Assembly: GCA_034509735.1 (NCBI GenBank)
Contig: JACGWO010000005.1
Location: 30,968,479 to 31,032,478, forward strand
DNA: 64,000 nucleotides
DNA from: Sesamum alatum
Lineage: Eukaryota > Streptophyta > Magnoliopsida > Lamiales > Pedaliaceae
Direction: 5' to 3'
The number at the start of each line of letters is the position of its first letter. Positions within the stretch are counted from its first letter, which is position 1. Shown here in pieces: positions 44,201 to 58,500 of the stretch. Both the position numbers and the translations under genes were made by a program. The notes below the pieces were generated by a model that searched no databases, was not told where the DNA came from, and saw nothing but the letters and a program-made list of their open reading frames with translations.

Positions 44201-46600
44201 TGTTTTATTAATTTTTCTTGCTTTTTTTCCTATTAGAAGGCACAGTTTTTTTTTACTGTTAATAGCTACATATTTTATTTAACATCTATTTTTATGATTT
44301 TATTAATCTGGCATTTAGTTTTTATTTTATACTAGTATTTATCTTTTTGTATCTTTTATACACCAATTCTTTTTTATATATTATAATTTCATCTATTAAA
44401 TTTTATTGTTCTTTTTTTTATTTTATTTTATTTATTTTTCTGCTAAAGATGTTTTAAAAGATGAAAAGAATCACTCGAGTTTAACTATTATGTAATTGGT
44501 TTCTCCAGCTATCTAATATGGTTCTATTAAATCTATATATAATCAGAGCATTTGTAAATATTTACATTTACATAAAAGCATATGTATTTTCATGTGCGCG
44601 TAATTCAGGCTCTTTTTCTGAAAAATATCTACACAGAATTCTCTTCTTTCATATATTTTAATTTAATTGAAAATATTGTAGATATGCATTAAATTAATAA
44701 TAAATACAGGGGTTAATTCAATTTATTATATATCTTAAGTAGTCTATTCAAATTTTCATTTTGTGGTTCCGCTTCAAGTTTAAAAGATGTACAACACTTT
44801 CTTTTGAAAGGTTTTTGTATTCCTTTATTTATTTGTTTTTTTGTGTTTAAAGACATGATAATCGGACAATTTTGTTCAATTAATATGTGTACACATATAT
44901 GTTTATCATTAGAAATTAACATAATATTTCATAATTAATATTTTGACTTTTCTCATCACTATTTTGTTTTCCTTTTATCCCCGCATTGATTTATTCGAAA
45001 ATGAATCTATCTATTTCATTTTAACTAAATACTAATTTTCTAAAATTTTGAATTATTTAATTATAATGAAAGTTTTTATTAGCTACACTTAAGATTTGTT
45101 AATGTTAGAATAATTTATTTACTCTCTCTTTCTCCCTCCAAAAAAATATTTTTTTACTCCCTTAGTTCGTGCAACAATTTACACATATATTCCTTAGTTT
45201 ATTGAAATTAGTTGGAGGAGATAAAGCCTTCATAAAAGAAAAAAAGTATATATATGTATATATATATCTTATTTAGATCTTTAAGGAAGAAGTATATATC
45301 TTATTTGAATCTTTAAGAAAGAAGTATATATCTTATTTAAATCTTTAAGGAAGACGTATATATTTTACTTAAGACACAATTACTTTGGTTAATTTTATTT
45401 TATTTCTTAATTTTAATTTCCAAATTAATTTTTTAACTATATCTGTTTATCTATAATAAAACTTTTATAAAATTTAATTTTTTGAACTTTGAGATATTTA
45501 ATCTTTTTTCTTTAGTTCATTCTACAAACAACTAAAATTAGTACTAATAATACAATTTTTTTAAATATTCAAACAAATATTAAATATTGAATTTTATTTT
45601 ATAAATCACATATCATTGTTGATAAAATTTTCAAATTAATTTCATTAACTTGCACAATTTTTTGGACAAAAATAATTCTTTAAATTTTTGTGAAACAAAC
45701 TATAACATTATAAACACTTTGATTTTTTAAATGGTCGAACTAAACCAAAAAATAATAATAAAATAAATAAATAAAAGAAAAACCACAAAGTTCAATAAAT
45801 TTTGTATAGGTTTTGCTACATATTAATGAAAAAAATCAAGGTTATTTAGCTCATTCCTTTGATAATCGAGAAAACCTTATTTTGTCATTCCCTTTTTTTT
45901 CTAATTCTTTTTAAAAAGAAAGAATATAATCTACATATTAGTAAGTTATAACATTTAAACTTCTAAATTCACTTTAAACCATGAGCTATGAATTAATTAA
46001 CTTGACTTTTCATGGAAATAAAGTTTCATATTTATATTTCAAATATCGTTATGAGCGATATTATGATCCTATTTATGCTTTACAACTTTATATTGCTCAC
46101 CAAAAGTTTCAAATACTGAATAGACAGCAGTATGATATGCAAGTTGCTATAAGCCTATAGCATATAAATATGGTCCTTTTTTTTTTTTAATTAAATGGGT
46201 TAAATGCAGATACCCCCAATGTTTAAGGGTCTTCGCACTTTGACCCCCCAAACTTTTTTTTATACATTCGAACATCCAACCTTTGCATTTTGTAGTATTT
46301 TGATTTTTTCCTCACTTTCGGGGGAATAAAAAGGAAATATTTCGATTGATGAACACACATACTTATGTAAGCAAAATATCAAGAACATCTTCTTCATGAA
46401 ATTAACACTCTTTTTTTTCGATGAAATTAACATGTTGAACCGAACATGCTTATTTTGACTAATTATTATCAGTAGTTGCAAAATGAAAAATGGAGTGGAC
46501 TAAAAGTAAAATTTCATCAAAGTTACAGGAGAAAAAATGTATTTTTCTCCATTTATTATTTTAGCAGAAGGGTCTGAATCAGACATTTGTTGTAATTTTC
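41297..46600. other. 5.3-kb AT-rich intergenic region, no gene seen
   Basis: No ORF with a recognisable family on either strand. Contains (TA)n at 42265-42291, T-rich DNA at 43600-44450 with two diverged copies of a tacaccaattctt...attaaaattttatt block (about 44115 and 44350), (TA)n at about 44130-44147, and a 32-bp minisatellite at 45261-45365. A MITE-like fragment (acccccaatgtttaagggtc) lies near 46210. The 3' end of this stretch should hold the RADA promoter. Confidence 0.5.
45261..45365. repeat. 32-bp tandem repeat, about 3.3 copies
   Basis: Unit tatatatcttattt(a/g)(a/g)atctttaag(g/a)aagaag; starts of cttattt are at 45268, 45300 and 45332, exactly 32 bp apart. Copies differ by one or two bases. 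Confidence 0.9.
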
Positions 46601-46738
46601 CTTTTGCTTTTTGATATTTGGAATGAAATAGGGTCACGGTCACCCCTATGTTTGGAGTTTCCCGGGTATTTAGCGGATCAAAAACCCTTCATAAACCCTA
46701 ATCCCCAAATTCATTCCCATTTTTTCTCCCTCTTTCTC

Positions 46739-49700
46739 ATGCAAACTACGGACATGCGTGCATTTCGCTCGCTCCACCTCTGCAAAAATCTCCGAACACT
46801 CTCCTCCCCAAATCCCAACCCCATCATCACCTGCTGCAAGTCTCGTAATTACCCTCAATTTCCCAAGAAATTTCACTCCACTCGCCACCGCCGATTCCCC
46901 TCCTCGACCACGGCAGATGAATCGGCCGCGTCCAGCTGGTCGGTTTTCCCGCATTCGCCGCCGCCTGTCGACTCGCCTTCTCGACAAAATACTACAGTTC
47001 AAACTGTTTACGACCCGTCCACTGGCCGTCTCGTCACTAAGCGAGAATATAACGGCGGGGAAGAATCCGGTGCTGGTGTTGAAAAAGCTGAAAATCCACC
47101 GAACGTCGACGTTGGTACCAGAGTCTACGGAGATATCATAGGGAGCAGTAGTGTTAGAAGCAGCATTAGGAAGAAGGGAAAGAGTAGGAGTGTTCATGTT
47201 TGTGAGAGTTGTGGGTACTCGGATGGGCAGTGGTGGGGCACATGTAAGCAGTGCGGTGAAATCGGCACAATGAAGCGGTTTACCACTGAGAGTGCCGACC
47301 GCAAAGTGAACGGGATTCAGGTGTCAGAAAATGTGGTGAGATCCTGGCTGCCGAAGGAGCAGGGTGGTCCAACTCCTATCAAGTTGACTGATGTGTATGG
47401 TCAGATTGACGAGTCGAGTTGGCGGATACCTTTGTAAGTACAGAATGAGATTCCACCTAATTTATCAGTATCAGTTTGTGTAACGTAGGGTGTCCTATGG
47501 TACTACATTTTCTTAAAATTCGCACTCTTCTGTTCTATATGCTATTATGCGTGTTAGTGCTACACGCTTACTGTATGTTTACCTGGTACACAATAAGCAT
47601 TTGCAGGAGCTGAGAGCTAAAATCTCCACTATTGTAATTGTAGGATATATGATTTTATAATCCATGCTTTGATTTTGTTGTCTGGGGATTTACTAGTTAA
47701 TGTATACTATTTGCATATAGGCCTGGACTATTTGGAGCGGAAGTGGAAAGGGTTCTTGGTGGCGGTTTAGTCCCAGGTATTCTCTTGCTTCTCCACACAA
47801 GACATTCTTCATACTGCGAGTATGAGCAGCCTCCAATATGTATTAAAACTAAATAAAAACTAATACAATTACCGTCTATCTCTAAAATAAGTAATTATTA
47901 ACATCCCAAATTGTATTGTATTACAATTGAACCTAGCAAGCATAGGTTAAGACGATCATCTGTTTTGTATGGAACTTGAAAATGGTTCAATAAGATGTCA
48001 TCTTTTAAATTTCGTTGTTGTTCTTATTATCATCATCATCACTAGTTGTCATGACCAACAAAGTCCTTCTATCCTGTCTGTTGTCACTTTTTGGGCAGCT
48101 TTTCTTCCTCACAATCACCAATAATAGAGTTTATAGAATTTTTTCATCAAATAACAATGAGAATAGAACCTATTAATTTTTTCGAAGTGTGAATTTAAAA
48201 ATTTTAAAGTGCAGTAGGATGGAGCTTTATTCTCAAGTTACTAGAGAGAGTTCAGAGCATGGAGGTGCTATCTGATGGTGGAGGGTTATTTATGGATATG
48301 TTGGGGTACTCTATGACATCTATAAAAGAGCAGGGGCAAGCTAAAAGTAGAAATGAAACTAAAAAGCTTATAGAATAGTTTGAATGACTTCTTTAATTCT
48401 CTATGTCCATGACATCTCTAAGTCTCATTTTAAATTAGAATGTGAGTCAAAGCAATAAAATTAAAAATGAGATTATGAGTGAAAACTTAACCAAGTGATT
48501 CGGGGAACGATCTTGTTTTGTTTGACATTGTATCTGAAAAATATATTATGTGTGTGTTTGTATATAACTTTTTTTATCAACAATCTAAGTTTGTTTCATG
48601 TTTGTTATATTTAAAAAATATGTGTTTCAAGTATGAACATCAGAATACTTATAAACTAAGGTTGAAAGAATCTCTATTAGTCTAATTTTAAACATCTACC
48701 ATTGTTTAGTAATTTGCAATGTAAATTTATCATCATTATACACATGTTGGAAACTTGCAATATAATGCGTCAGATGGAGCTTGCAAGTTGGACATAGTTT
48801 AGAAATTCCTGAAGGAAAGGTGGAATATTTTAATATCTAGCACTGCAGCTGAAAATTGTTTGTATAGCACTTCTATCAGGCATCCTCATGTCAGAGTTAA
48901 CTTTCACATGCTAGTTTTGTTTTCTTTGGATTTCCTATACTCTTTCTTCTCTTCCTAAATTGGTCCATCGACCCTCTTTACATTTTGAATACGTCACGGT
49001 TATTTGTTTACAGGTTCTCTAGTATTAGTCGGTGGAGATCCTGGTGTTGGTAAAAGCACACTATTGCTGCAGGTATTAATATCGTTCATTGCTATTCCAG
49101 AAATTCTTCTTTGATATTTAATGATACACTCTGGTATATATTTGACAATACTTCTACTTTCTGACTGGAAGATTGCAGCACTAATAGCAGAAGGGAATGC
49201 TGCAGATGTTCCAGCTCGAGCTATATATGTCTCGGGGGAAGAGGTATGTCTTCTCACAGTCCATATGCTGCTTTATAACATGGAAATTGGATATTTCTTG
49301 TTTCTAGATGTGCACATGCTACCCAACATCTTTCTCTATGCAGAGGAAACATTCTTCTGAAGTTCTGTTTTTAATACTTGTTTTATTCTGGTGCTGTATA
49401 TTTTTCTGTTGCCGACTTATGTCATCAGACTAAAACTAGGATGTAAATATTAGTTTTGGATCTGTTTCCTTTCACATTTGGCTTAACTCTTTCTGATGGC
49501 AGAGTGTAGAGCAAATTGGAAATAGAGCTGACCGTCTTTGTATCAAGACAGAAGAACTTTTTCTGTATTCAAGTACAGATATTGAGGTAAATCTTCTAAA
49601 CATGCTCACTTGCTTTTCTGGAAGATCTTGAAGGCCATTTTATTTGTCACATAAAAAAACTGTTTCTTTTCTGTACTTTATTCTGCCACACTTGTAATTG

Positions 49701-52700
49701 GACACGACTGATGCTGAGCATGTGATATTAACATAGTTATCAATCATATCTTGACATGAGAATTACTGCTAGGATGAAGTGAACTGACCTCCAATCTGTA
49801 ATGACTTTTAAGAATTTTGAAGTTGTCGGATTAGTAAATATAACCAAAAACATAGATTAGGTATACAATTGCTTTTGACCTTGGGTATTATGGCATGTTT
49901 GTCCTTAAGTAACATGAACCACTATGAAGGGAATTTCTATGGATGGAGGGGGCAGCTGTTGATTGGAGGGCCAAAATCAGGTGTTACCCATTATTGTAGT
50001 TCAGGAACTTCTATTGAAGGGTTCATGTGTTTCCAACCTATGTCAATATGAAACTGGTTGTAGAATCCAAGGGAGGGGTGTAAAAGAAGGCACCAGTTGA
50101 CAAGTTGCTTATACTATGTTTGGTTGACATGAAAGGTAAAGCTATTAGAGGAATGGAAGTATAAATTAATATGTAACAAAATTCACTTGTCTGTTTAGAA
50201 GGACTAATTGTAGTATTAGTATAAGCTAAACAAGAGGGATGAGATGCCCTCTCATGCCCAGTTCAGCTCCATCATAATTGTGGGTCATTTATAAACAACT
50301 TGACGGAGAAGTTTCACTCTTGCCTCCGCTTTGGCTTCTCCTTTCCCTGGTTGAACCAAATTCTAAGGCTTTGTGTGTGTGGTTAAATTGTAAGTAAGAA
50401 CTTGAAGAACAAAGTTTCCAAGGAATTTCAAATTTGTGGTAATTGTGTGTTACCAAAGAGGTGTTTCAAATATTGTACTTTATTTCATTAATTTGTACAT
50501 TTTAATATATCAAGTTGCTGCTTGTCTTGACAGGATATTCTGGAACAAGCTAAGCGTCTTTCACCAAGGGCTGTAGTCATTGATTCTATTCAGACAGTCT
50601 ATTTAGAGGGAGCGACTGGAAGTGCTGGAGGTGACATGCAGGTTTTGAGTTTTCTCATGTCTTTTCCTCCGATATAGTCTATAAAAGTTAGTACGCTAAC
50701 TAGTTTTGATTGTGTCGTTTAACGCTATTAAGTGGCACATGGCTGTTAAGTTGTATTTCTGGATAATTGTATAATAATTTGACTGGTATATATTGGGTTT
50801 GTTTCTTCCATTTAGTTATGCGTTGTCTTGCATACTATTGCACTTATCTCCTTCAGTGTTCAAACTTTTGTCTTGTTTGAGAGCTCAAAAGATTAAGATC
50901 TTGGTTATCATTGAAAGCTTCAGCTGTACACAACTACCGTTCATGTGAAATATTGTGATTTTGTAATACTCAGTTGACATGTGACAGGTGAAAGAATGCA
51001 CTTCTGCCTTACTACGGTTTGCTAAGAAGACAAACATTCCTGTACTTTTGGTGCGTACAATTTTGAAAAATGGTCTGAACCTTACTGTTGTTCATTATGT
51101 CAGACTCTTCCAGTAGATTATAATGTGGTTATTTTGCTCTCATTGTAGATTGGACATGTAACCAAAACTGGAGACATAGCTGGGCCTCGTGTCTTGGAGC
51201 ACATCGTGGATGTTGTTTTATATATGGAAGTTGGTGCCTAATTGAATCTTCTTTTTCAAGAAATCAATCTTTTTATTTTAATTTAATGAATTAGACTACC
51301 CATTACTATTAGGTACAAGATCTGATATATTGGATATTTTCCATATTCATGTCACCTGAGATGCAACATTTTAGTGATTTATCAGCATTTTATTTGCATT
51401 CTGGATTCTAAGGAACAATAAGGATGTCAATATAGTCGACAACTTTGAGCTCCGTGGATTATGCCTTTTGGTTTGGTAACTGGTGTGGTGATGGAATAAT
51501 GTTAATAACAAAATGTCAATTTCTTTTTGGCCCATTAATTCATGCTTTGACTAAAAGGAGAGGAAAGAGTTTTTTTTATTCATGGACTTGAGAGTATATA
51601 ATATCATGCTGATAAATAATTGGCTGATTCCTGTTTAATGGATTTACCATATCTAGAATGATAATCTTAAGTGTTACAGTGAAATGTTATTGGCTAATGG
51701 AAAAATGTTAATGTTTCACCAGAGTATGCAGCTATGAAACAAAATAGGTTTCTGCCATTCTCCATTTAAGCTTTAAGATATGCTGGTGTCCTGAAAGAAC
51801 TTCCTTACAAAGTCATGATTTGATTGAATATTACTAACTAACTCACGATTTCAGTAAATACCATTCCTTATTGGAGTTGGATGAAGAAACTTCCAGACTT
51901 TCTTGATTGTTTCCAAATTTAACATTTATAAATTGTAATTCACTTTATATCTGTTTTCCTTTGCATCCACCATGCTTCTCCTATGCGATTCTTGAGGGTA
52001 TGTTTGGGTGTGCAATACAGAATTTTATCTTTATCACACGGACCACAATAATTATGGATGTTTTCAGGGGGAGAAATATTCATCACATCGATTGCTTAGA
52101 TCAGTGAAGAATCGATTTGGCTCCACAGATGAGGTATAATATGGTTCTAGTTATGACTTCTGAGTTGCATTTCTCTTAAGTGTGAACACAAATCAATTGC
52201 AATTTTTGACCATCTTATATAAATTCGATGGTAACATGCTGTTATTGAAGAGTGCCATGAATTTAGCTTACATTCTTAATGGTAAATTCCCACGGGTGTT
52301 TTATACAACTGGCCAAAATGATCCATTGTGTAGTCAGGTGCCAATGCTACAATGGTAGGCATTTCTCTTTGACAAAGGATAAGACAAAAATGTATGACGT
52401 GCTATACAAGAATATCAGGAACAAGATCTCTTGTGCATTTAAATCTTACAAGAAGCATCTTTCACCTTTGATTTTGGGTACAGCTTTCATGAGCCATGTA
52501 AATGGATGTTAATACTATCTCTTGACAAGGGAATGGTAATTTTGTGTCAGCTAGGAGTGTTCAAAATGTCGCAGTCAGGACTGCAAGGAGTTCCAAATCC
52601 CAGCGAGATGTTCCTAGGTGAGCAGCACTCTGATTCAGACTACCTAGCTGGGTTGGCTGTAGCTGTAATTATGGACGGATCTCGAGCATTTCTTATTGAA

Positions 52701-54740
52701 GTCCAGGTACTTGAAGTATTTAGGGCTTTTGTTATGTGATATATCCTGGTGCTATCTGAATCTTTAGAATATAATTTTGAAACTTTCCATTTGCTCTCTT
52801 TATTTTATATTATTGTTAATTCTTTTTCCGTAGGCATTATGTGTAGCTGGCTCATCGGTTCTGAGGCATGTTAATGGTGTTCAAGGTAGCAGAGCTGCCA
52901 TGATTATTTCAGTGAGTGATTTTTCTAATTTTGTTACTTCACTGGATGCTTATGTTGAGCTTTATTCTGTGATTGATCTCTTTTTGAATTGTTGTTAATT
53001 TCAGAAACAAAATGTAAGGCCCTTTAGGAGATGCATAGTTTGTTTCGATTTATTGCTCTTTTTTGCTACACATTCTAGGTTAAATTCTTTGATAACGACA
53101 ACGGAATTTCTTTAGAACAGTATGCGAATGATCTGACATGTACTTTGTGCAGGTTATTATAAAGCAAGCTGGTCTCAAGCTGCAAGAGAATGTAATAGCC
53201 TATATGCTTTCTCAATTCAAGCTTTTATGTGTTTATTTGTATTTCTGCCCTGATGTAGTTCTGTTTTTGCATTTCAATCTTTCTTGCAATCGGATTCAAT
53301 TTTCGTTCTTGGTGACAGCCTGTAGAATCTAACGATCGCTTCTGAGTCTACAGGCAGAGAAAAACCTGTATCAATGGTTTAGTGTTGGTGGCTCATATAA
53401 TTGCCAAATATATGTTTTACAGAATGCAATTAAAATGATTGGCATCATACCAACTTATATCTCTAATGATTCTGGTCACGGATTTCTTCAGTTTTTCGGG
53501 TTTAATTTATTTAATTCTTGTCAGAATCATGTGCATCGCTTGAACCATGTTGTGATAGCAGAAGATTACCTTCTGTTATCTGTTCTAATTTGCCGTTCTT
53601 GTTTGGTAGGGCATCTTTCTTAATGTCGTTAGTGGGGTTACCCTGACCGAGACAGCTGGGGATCTAGCAATAGCAGCCGCAATTTGCAGCAGGCATGGCT
53701 CTGATAACGTTGACATTCATAACTTTTTAACTGGTCATAATTGCTATTTATTTACTGAAATAAGTATGAAATACTGCCACACCTATGGTTAGCCTTTTAG
53801 CAAACATATAAGTTGTTCAAGGTCAACAGTATGATTGATTTCATCAACTTGCACTTTGCTAGTTTCCTTTCCTATTTTTATGAACTAGATGTTATTGCAT
53901 TCTGTTCAGCTTCTTGGAATTTCCCATACCCAATGGCATAGCATTTGTTGCGGAAGTTGGTCTTGGTGGTGAACTTCGCCAGGTACGTGACTTTCCACAT
54001 TTTACATTAACCTTAGGGAACAGTAAAAAGACAAATATTTTTAATTAATTATTCCATCTGTGATTTGGATTATCACTGTTGGAATTTGAAAGGTATGTTG
54101 GTGGAATATACTGTTTATGAATTTGCTAAACAACCATGGTTGGCATTCAGATGCATATATAGCTTAGTGACTAGTGATTAGAAGGCCACAAATTAATCCT
54201 CATGATTTGCCTTCTTTCATCTGCAAGATGTCAAGAAGAATTTGGTATCTTATTGCCAGAATTTTCATAAAGACATTTGCTTTCTCTCAATTTATTGAAA
54301 AATTGCATTGTTTACGTGGAGGGTAGGAACATGTAATGTATCTTCACCTGGCTGCAAAGTATTCATTTTCTCATCATATTTTTGTATCCTGGATTTCTGA
54401 CCAATGATTAGCTAGTAGCTTAAGTTTGAGTAGTCTATTACATTTTGATCATATTTGCTGAGTGAACACAGGCATGTGAAGGTGTAATTTTTCTTATATT
54501 TATTGGCAAAATCTGAACACATTCACACAACAATAGTCTTTCTCCTGATTTTGCTCCCAATAACCACAGGTACCTCAATTGGAGAAAAGGGTCAACACCC
54601 TGGCAAAGCTGGGATATAAGAAGTGTATTGTCCCCAAGTCGGCGGAGAAGTCTTTCACAGACCTGCAGCCTCAGGGTATGGAAATCTTGGGATGTAAGAA
54701 TTTGAAGGAGATGATTCACATTGTCTTTACAAGAAGCTGA
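46739..54740 (+). CDS. RADA: RadA-type DNA repair/recombination helicase, organellar
   Basis: Fifteen exons: 46739-47433, 47721-47776, 49014-49072, 49172-49243, 49503-49586, 50534-50641, 50988-51050, 51149-51229, 52068-52133, 52551-52706, 52834-52911, 53153-53191, 53610-53692, 53910-53982, 54570-54740; 627 aa. N-terminal Arg/Ser-rich region ([17 protein letters not shown]) fits organelle import; an ATG at 46754 or 46604 is also possible. C4 zinc finger C155/C158/C169/C172, Walker [10 protein letters not shown] (259-266), Walker B VVIDS (336-340), the RadA signature KNRFG (420-424), then the Lon-like C-terminal domain. RadA drives branch migration of recombination intermediates, in plants in mitochondria and plastids. 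All introns are GT-AG except intron 13, which needs a GC donor (ag|gcatgg). Confidence 0.93.
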
Positions 54741-55270
54741 CAAAGATCTTGGCTGAGGCTGTCTCATTACCACCTAGCAGCGTAGAATTTTGTGTACATA
54801 TTACAGCTGTAAAATTGTCCGCTATAATATCTGTAGTTTTCCTTGGTTAAGTTCAGAACCATTGAAGGCAATGCTCCTCTTTTATGGACTTTAAACAAAC
54901 CGAATGGGACTAGAAAAGGTTCCTTGTAGTATTGTATATTTTGTGCTACCGTGGTTATGTACGAGCAGTTAATTGCCGATCTTCAGAGTAAATGGTTCAC
55001 TAGCATCTTTCTGGCGCTGTATTCTGCATGTCAAGGGTGATATTCTTCATATGAGAGCTCTTTTATGCTAATTTTATGTGCCTGCACCTAAAATATTTTG
55101 TTGCTCCAGCAAATTACAAGCTAACAGCAGGGAAAAGATAGAATTTTTGTTTGTCCTGAAAGAAATTGCAATGTTTTGCATCGCGAGAAAGCATTCGTAC
55201 ATTCACGAACATACTGTGAACATCAGCCAGGCGTTTTACCAGAAAAAAAAAAAAAAAAACTCCTCAGGGA
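54741..55270. other. Tail-to-tail 3' UTR region of RADA and PFK
   Basis: 530 bp between converging stop codons. It includes an A run at 55241-55259. No other gene seen. Confidence 0.6.
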
Positions 55271-58200
55271 TTATCCCCAGTTAGCAGTTGGGTTGTGGGA
55301 ACACACTCTTTCTTGGCTTTCATTACCTTTGGGATTCAAGAAACTTGGTTGGTTTGTTGAAGACAGCAGCCTCGCCCACATCCTCTCTGTTATCACCACC
55401 TTGTTCCTTCTCTCATTGATCCTCTTCAAGTTAAAATCGAGAAAAACATTACTCGGGACAAATTAATAAAGAAATGGAATACCAGATTCACGATAAAAGG
55501 ATTGGTCGTTGGCTTACATGAAACGGTATATAAGCATGCCTGCCGTTTACAGGGCCGACAACAAAGCCTGTATAGCCCGCCATAGCGCCATGGATTGCAC
55601 TGTGAGCTAAAAGCGTGCAGTAGACATTATCTGATGCATTGCTTGGGATTGCTCTGATCATATACGTAGGATCTGGCAAATACAATGCATTGTTCATTAG
55701 CTACTGACCATTGTGCTGAAATGAGGGAATGAGAAAAGTAGAGGTGAAAAGAGATGAAAATCACCAATGTACTTGACATTTATGATCATTTTTAGTTCTT
55801 TCGTGAAATGATCCTGCAACATCAAGAATGCTATTACTAGGTCTCCTTGTCATCAACCTTTTTGTAATGGAATTTGCAACAAGTTTTCTTTCAGAGAGTA
55901 CCTTAATCTTCTCAGTTATCCAGAGGCCGATGTCTTGAAGCAACTTAGTGGCTGATGGATCCTGCTGGTCCATGTCATGCATGTTTTCAGCAAGAAGCTC
56001 TTGTCCTGCGCCTTCAGCAATTACAATGACCATGTGACCGTTTTCCTTGAGCCGTTTCCTTATGTATTCGAAGAGCCCTCCGGGTCCTTCCAGATAAAAC
56101 GGAGATTCTGGAATCAAACAGCAGTCTACGTCTCGACTGGCAAGAGTAGTGTACATTGCTATGAATCCTGCATCAATTGTGGGAATACAGTATCAATCAT
56201 ATCTGTAATTCTTGCTCCACAATGATAAAACTAAACTTGTATTGCTGTTAAAGAAGACTTTTATCTGTTCTATGTGTGGATTTCTGTAGCAGCAGTTCAA
56301 ACATTGAGGCACACTGGTTTAATCCAAAAGGGAAGCATATCTATCAGATGAAATCTTGGGGATTTCTACTTAGCATTGCGCTATAGTAATCCAAGAGGTG
56401 CTCACCACTGTAACGCCCCGCCAATTTGACAACTCCAACACCATTTTCAACAATGCCTGCTTCAACATGAGCTGCATTGATTGCTCGTCGAGCTTCCTCA
56501 ACAGAAGTATCAAAACCAAAAGATTTGTCTATAACCTGAGACAGAGTCAAGAATCCAAGAACTCAATACGAATTATTATTGCTTAAACAGCCTGAGCTGC
56601 AATGGAACATGATTGAATCATGGTAGAACAACTACACGTGGGCTTGGGGGGGTACCGGGATGTCATTGTCAATGGTCTTAGGTATACCGACCACAGCAAC
56701 TTTCAGACCCCGTCTTCTGATCTCCTGCACTTACATGCATATCAATACATATATAGTGTAGAATTACAGGGCTGTAACAGGTTACATGTCTGAGTTACTC
56801 TAAGTTAATTCTCACAACGTTACCTCAAAAATCAACGACGCTCCTTGTTGAGTGCCATCTCCTCCTATTATGTACACCTGAAATGCCAAGTACCAGAAAC
56901 CTCAAACCTCTAAATAATTCTGAGCTTTTTAGTTAGAAACAGAGTGATGCAAATCCCACCTGATTGATACCACGATCTTGGATGCGGTCAACTATTTTTG
57001 ATGTATCATGGCCCCCTCGTGACGTCGCAATAATACTACCACCGCGTTTGTGAATGTCATCAACAACTTTTGGTGTTAAAGGAATGGTATTCTTTGAGTA
57101 GAAACCTCTGTATCCGCCCTGTATGCACAAGAAGCCCTCTATTATCAGCAAACGATACTAGAGTCATGAACATGAAAGTCAAAAATCTGAGAGCTTATAA
57201 CCAAAACTACCCGAACTTTTGACAGAGTTCTTGCAACAAATATCTCAACCATCTAGAGTTGCAGCAAGGAAGACAAGACAACTTGGGAAGGAGTCGAGCG
57301 TTATTTTAAGAATAACTTGCAAATTATTTCTCACCTCTATTCCAAGAACACGGCGCACTCCATACATGTAATGCAGACCGCATACTAATTCCCTAATCAC
57401 AGTGTTTATACCAGGGCATAGCCCCCCACAAGTTACTATGCATGCAAGGACTTCATCAGACTCAAAGTACACCTGCAAAAAGATCCAATACATTCATCAT
57501 ACATTGATCGATCTTACCCTCCGTGAACGTACATCAACGAAGACTATGTCTCCCGTACTTCCTTCTTGACAAAATACAATGTGCGTAGTATTGCAAAAAA
57601 GATATGATATCAAACTTATAATTCGTAAACAATTCCATACAATTCTGTTTCTTTTACTATTTTCCTCCTTCGTTTCAAAGTGTAATGAGAAAAACGAGAA
57701 ACCTTCTGACGAGGTCCAGCACGACGAAAGTGAGTGCCCCTTGGACTATTCTTGTGAACAACAATCTACATACAGATCAAACAACAAAACAATCTTAGCG
57801 AAACTACCATTCGATGATTAAGAAAGCAAAGTCTAGCATCATCACAACTTAAACTGTCACAACTGCAGCTCCCAGGCTTATGAATTTACCAAGAAATTCA
57901 AAGAATCATGTTGCAAAAATATCCTTAAGTAACAAGAAAAAGACTTATTTGTACCTTTTGTGTAACGCTGTCGCCCTCGTTAACAAAGTATTGCCTGCCA
58001 CAGAATAAGTGAACAGAATGCACACAAAGAAGAAAGAAAAAAAAAAAACACAAAAAATACTGAAGAAGACAATTGAGGATGGAGCTCCCATTCTTACTTA
58101 ACAACTGAGTAGGAAGGATTATCCTGCAATGGATTGGTATATGCCTGCACATATTACAAAGAGATTCATATATCCTTTCACAACTGGTTTTACTCTCCTC

Positions 58201-58500
58201 TTCATCTAACACTGAAAACACCATGTTGCTAATCCAAACATATTCTCATCTCACACGAAAACCTATACAAAATTGAAACGACATATTTCCCACTGAAGAT
58301 GAAATACAGACAAACGGGCACGTTCTCATATATATATATATGTTCATGTATATGTATACACACAGAAAAACATGTGTGTGTGATTGCATGCTTACAGGGA
58401 GGTGGGCAATAAAATGAGAGAGGTGAGGCACATCTTCCAGTATGTAGCCACTTGCTTCTCCTCCTACACTCTTTGTCTTGTTATTTTCACGAGTTCCCAT
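55271..58500 (-). CDS. PFK3: ATP-dependent 6-phosphofructokinase, PFK3/PFK7 group
   Basis: Minus strand, ATG 58500. Thirteen exons: 58396-58500, 58098-58144, 57955-57994, 57703-57765, 57335-57472, 56960-57118, 56824-56877, 56656-56724, 56406-56535, 55902-56167, 55765-55813, 55518-55672, 55271-55423; 475 aa, all GT-AG. It phosphorylates fructose 6-phosphate at C1 with ATP, the committing step of glycolysis. Motifs: GGLCPG (101-106), GGDGT (189-193), PKTIDNDIP (217-225, catalytic Asp), GRYSGF (265-270), PESPFYLEG, and a C-terminal [13 protein letters not shown]. No plastid transit peptide: the N-terminus [18 protein letters not shown] runs straight into the conserved [10 protein letters not shown], as in cytosolic PFKs. 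Closest by eye to Arabidopsis PFK3. Overlaps nothing; divergent from the PPR gene. Confidence 0.95.

Noticed and set aside
46604..46738. Upstream ATG of RADA at 46604 as the start
   Set aside because: It adds 45 residues that do not look like a targeting peptide; the basic, Ser-rich presequence begins at 46739 or 46754. Not excluded without cDNA.
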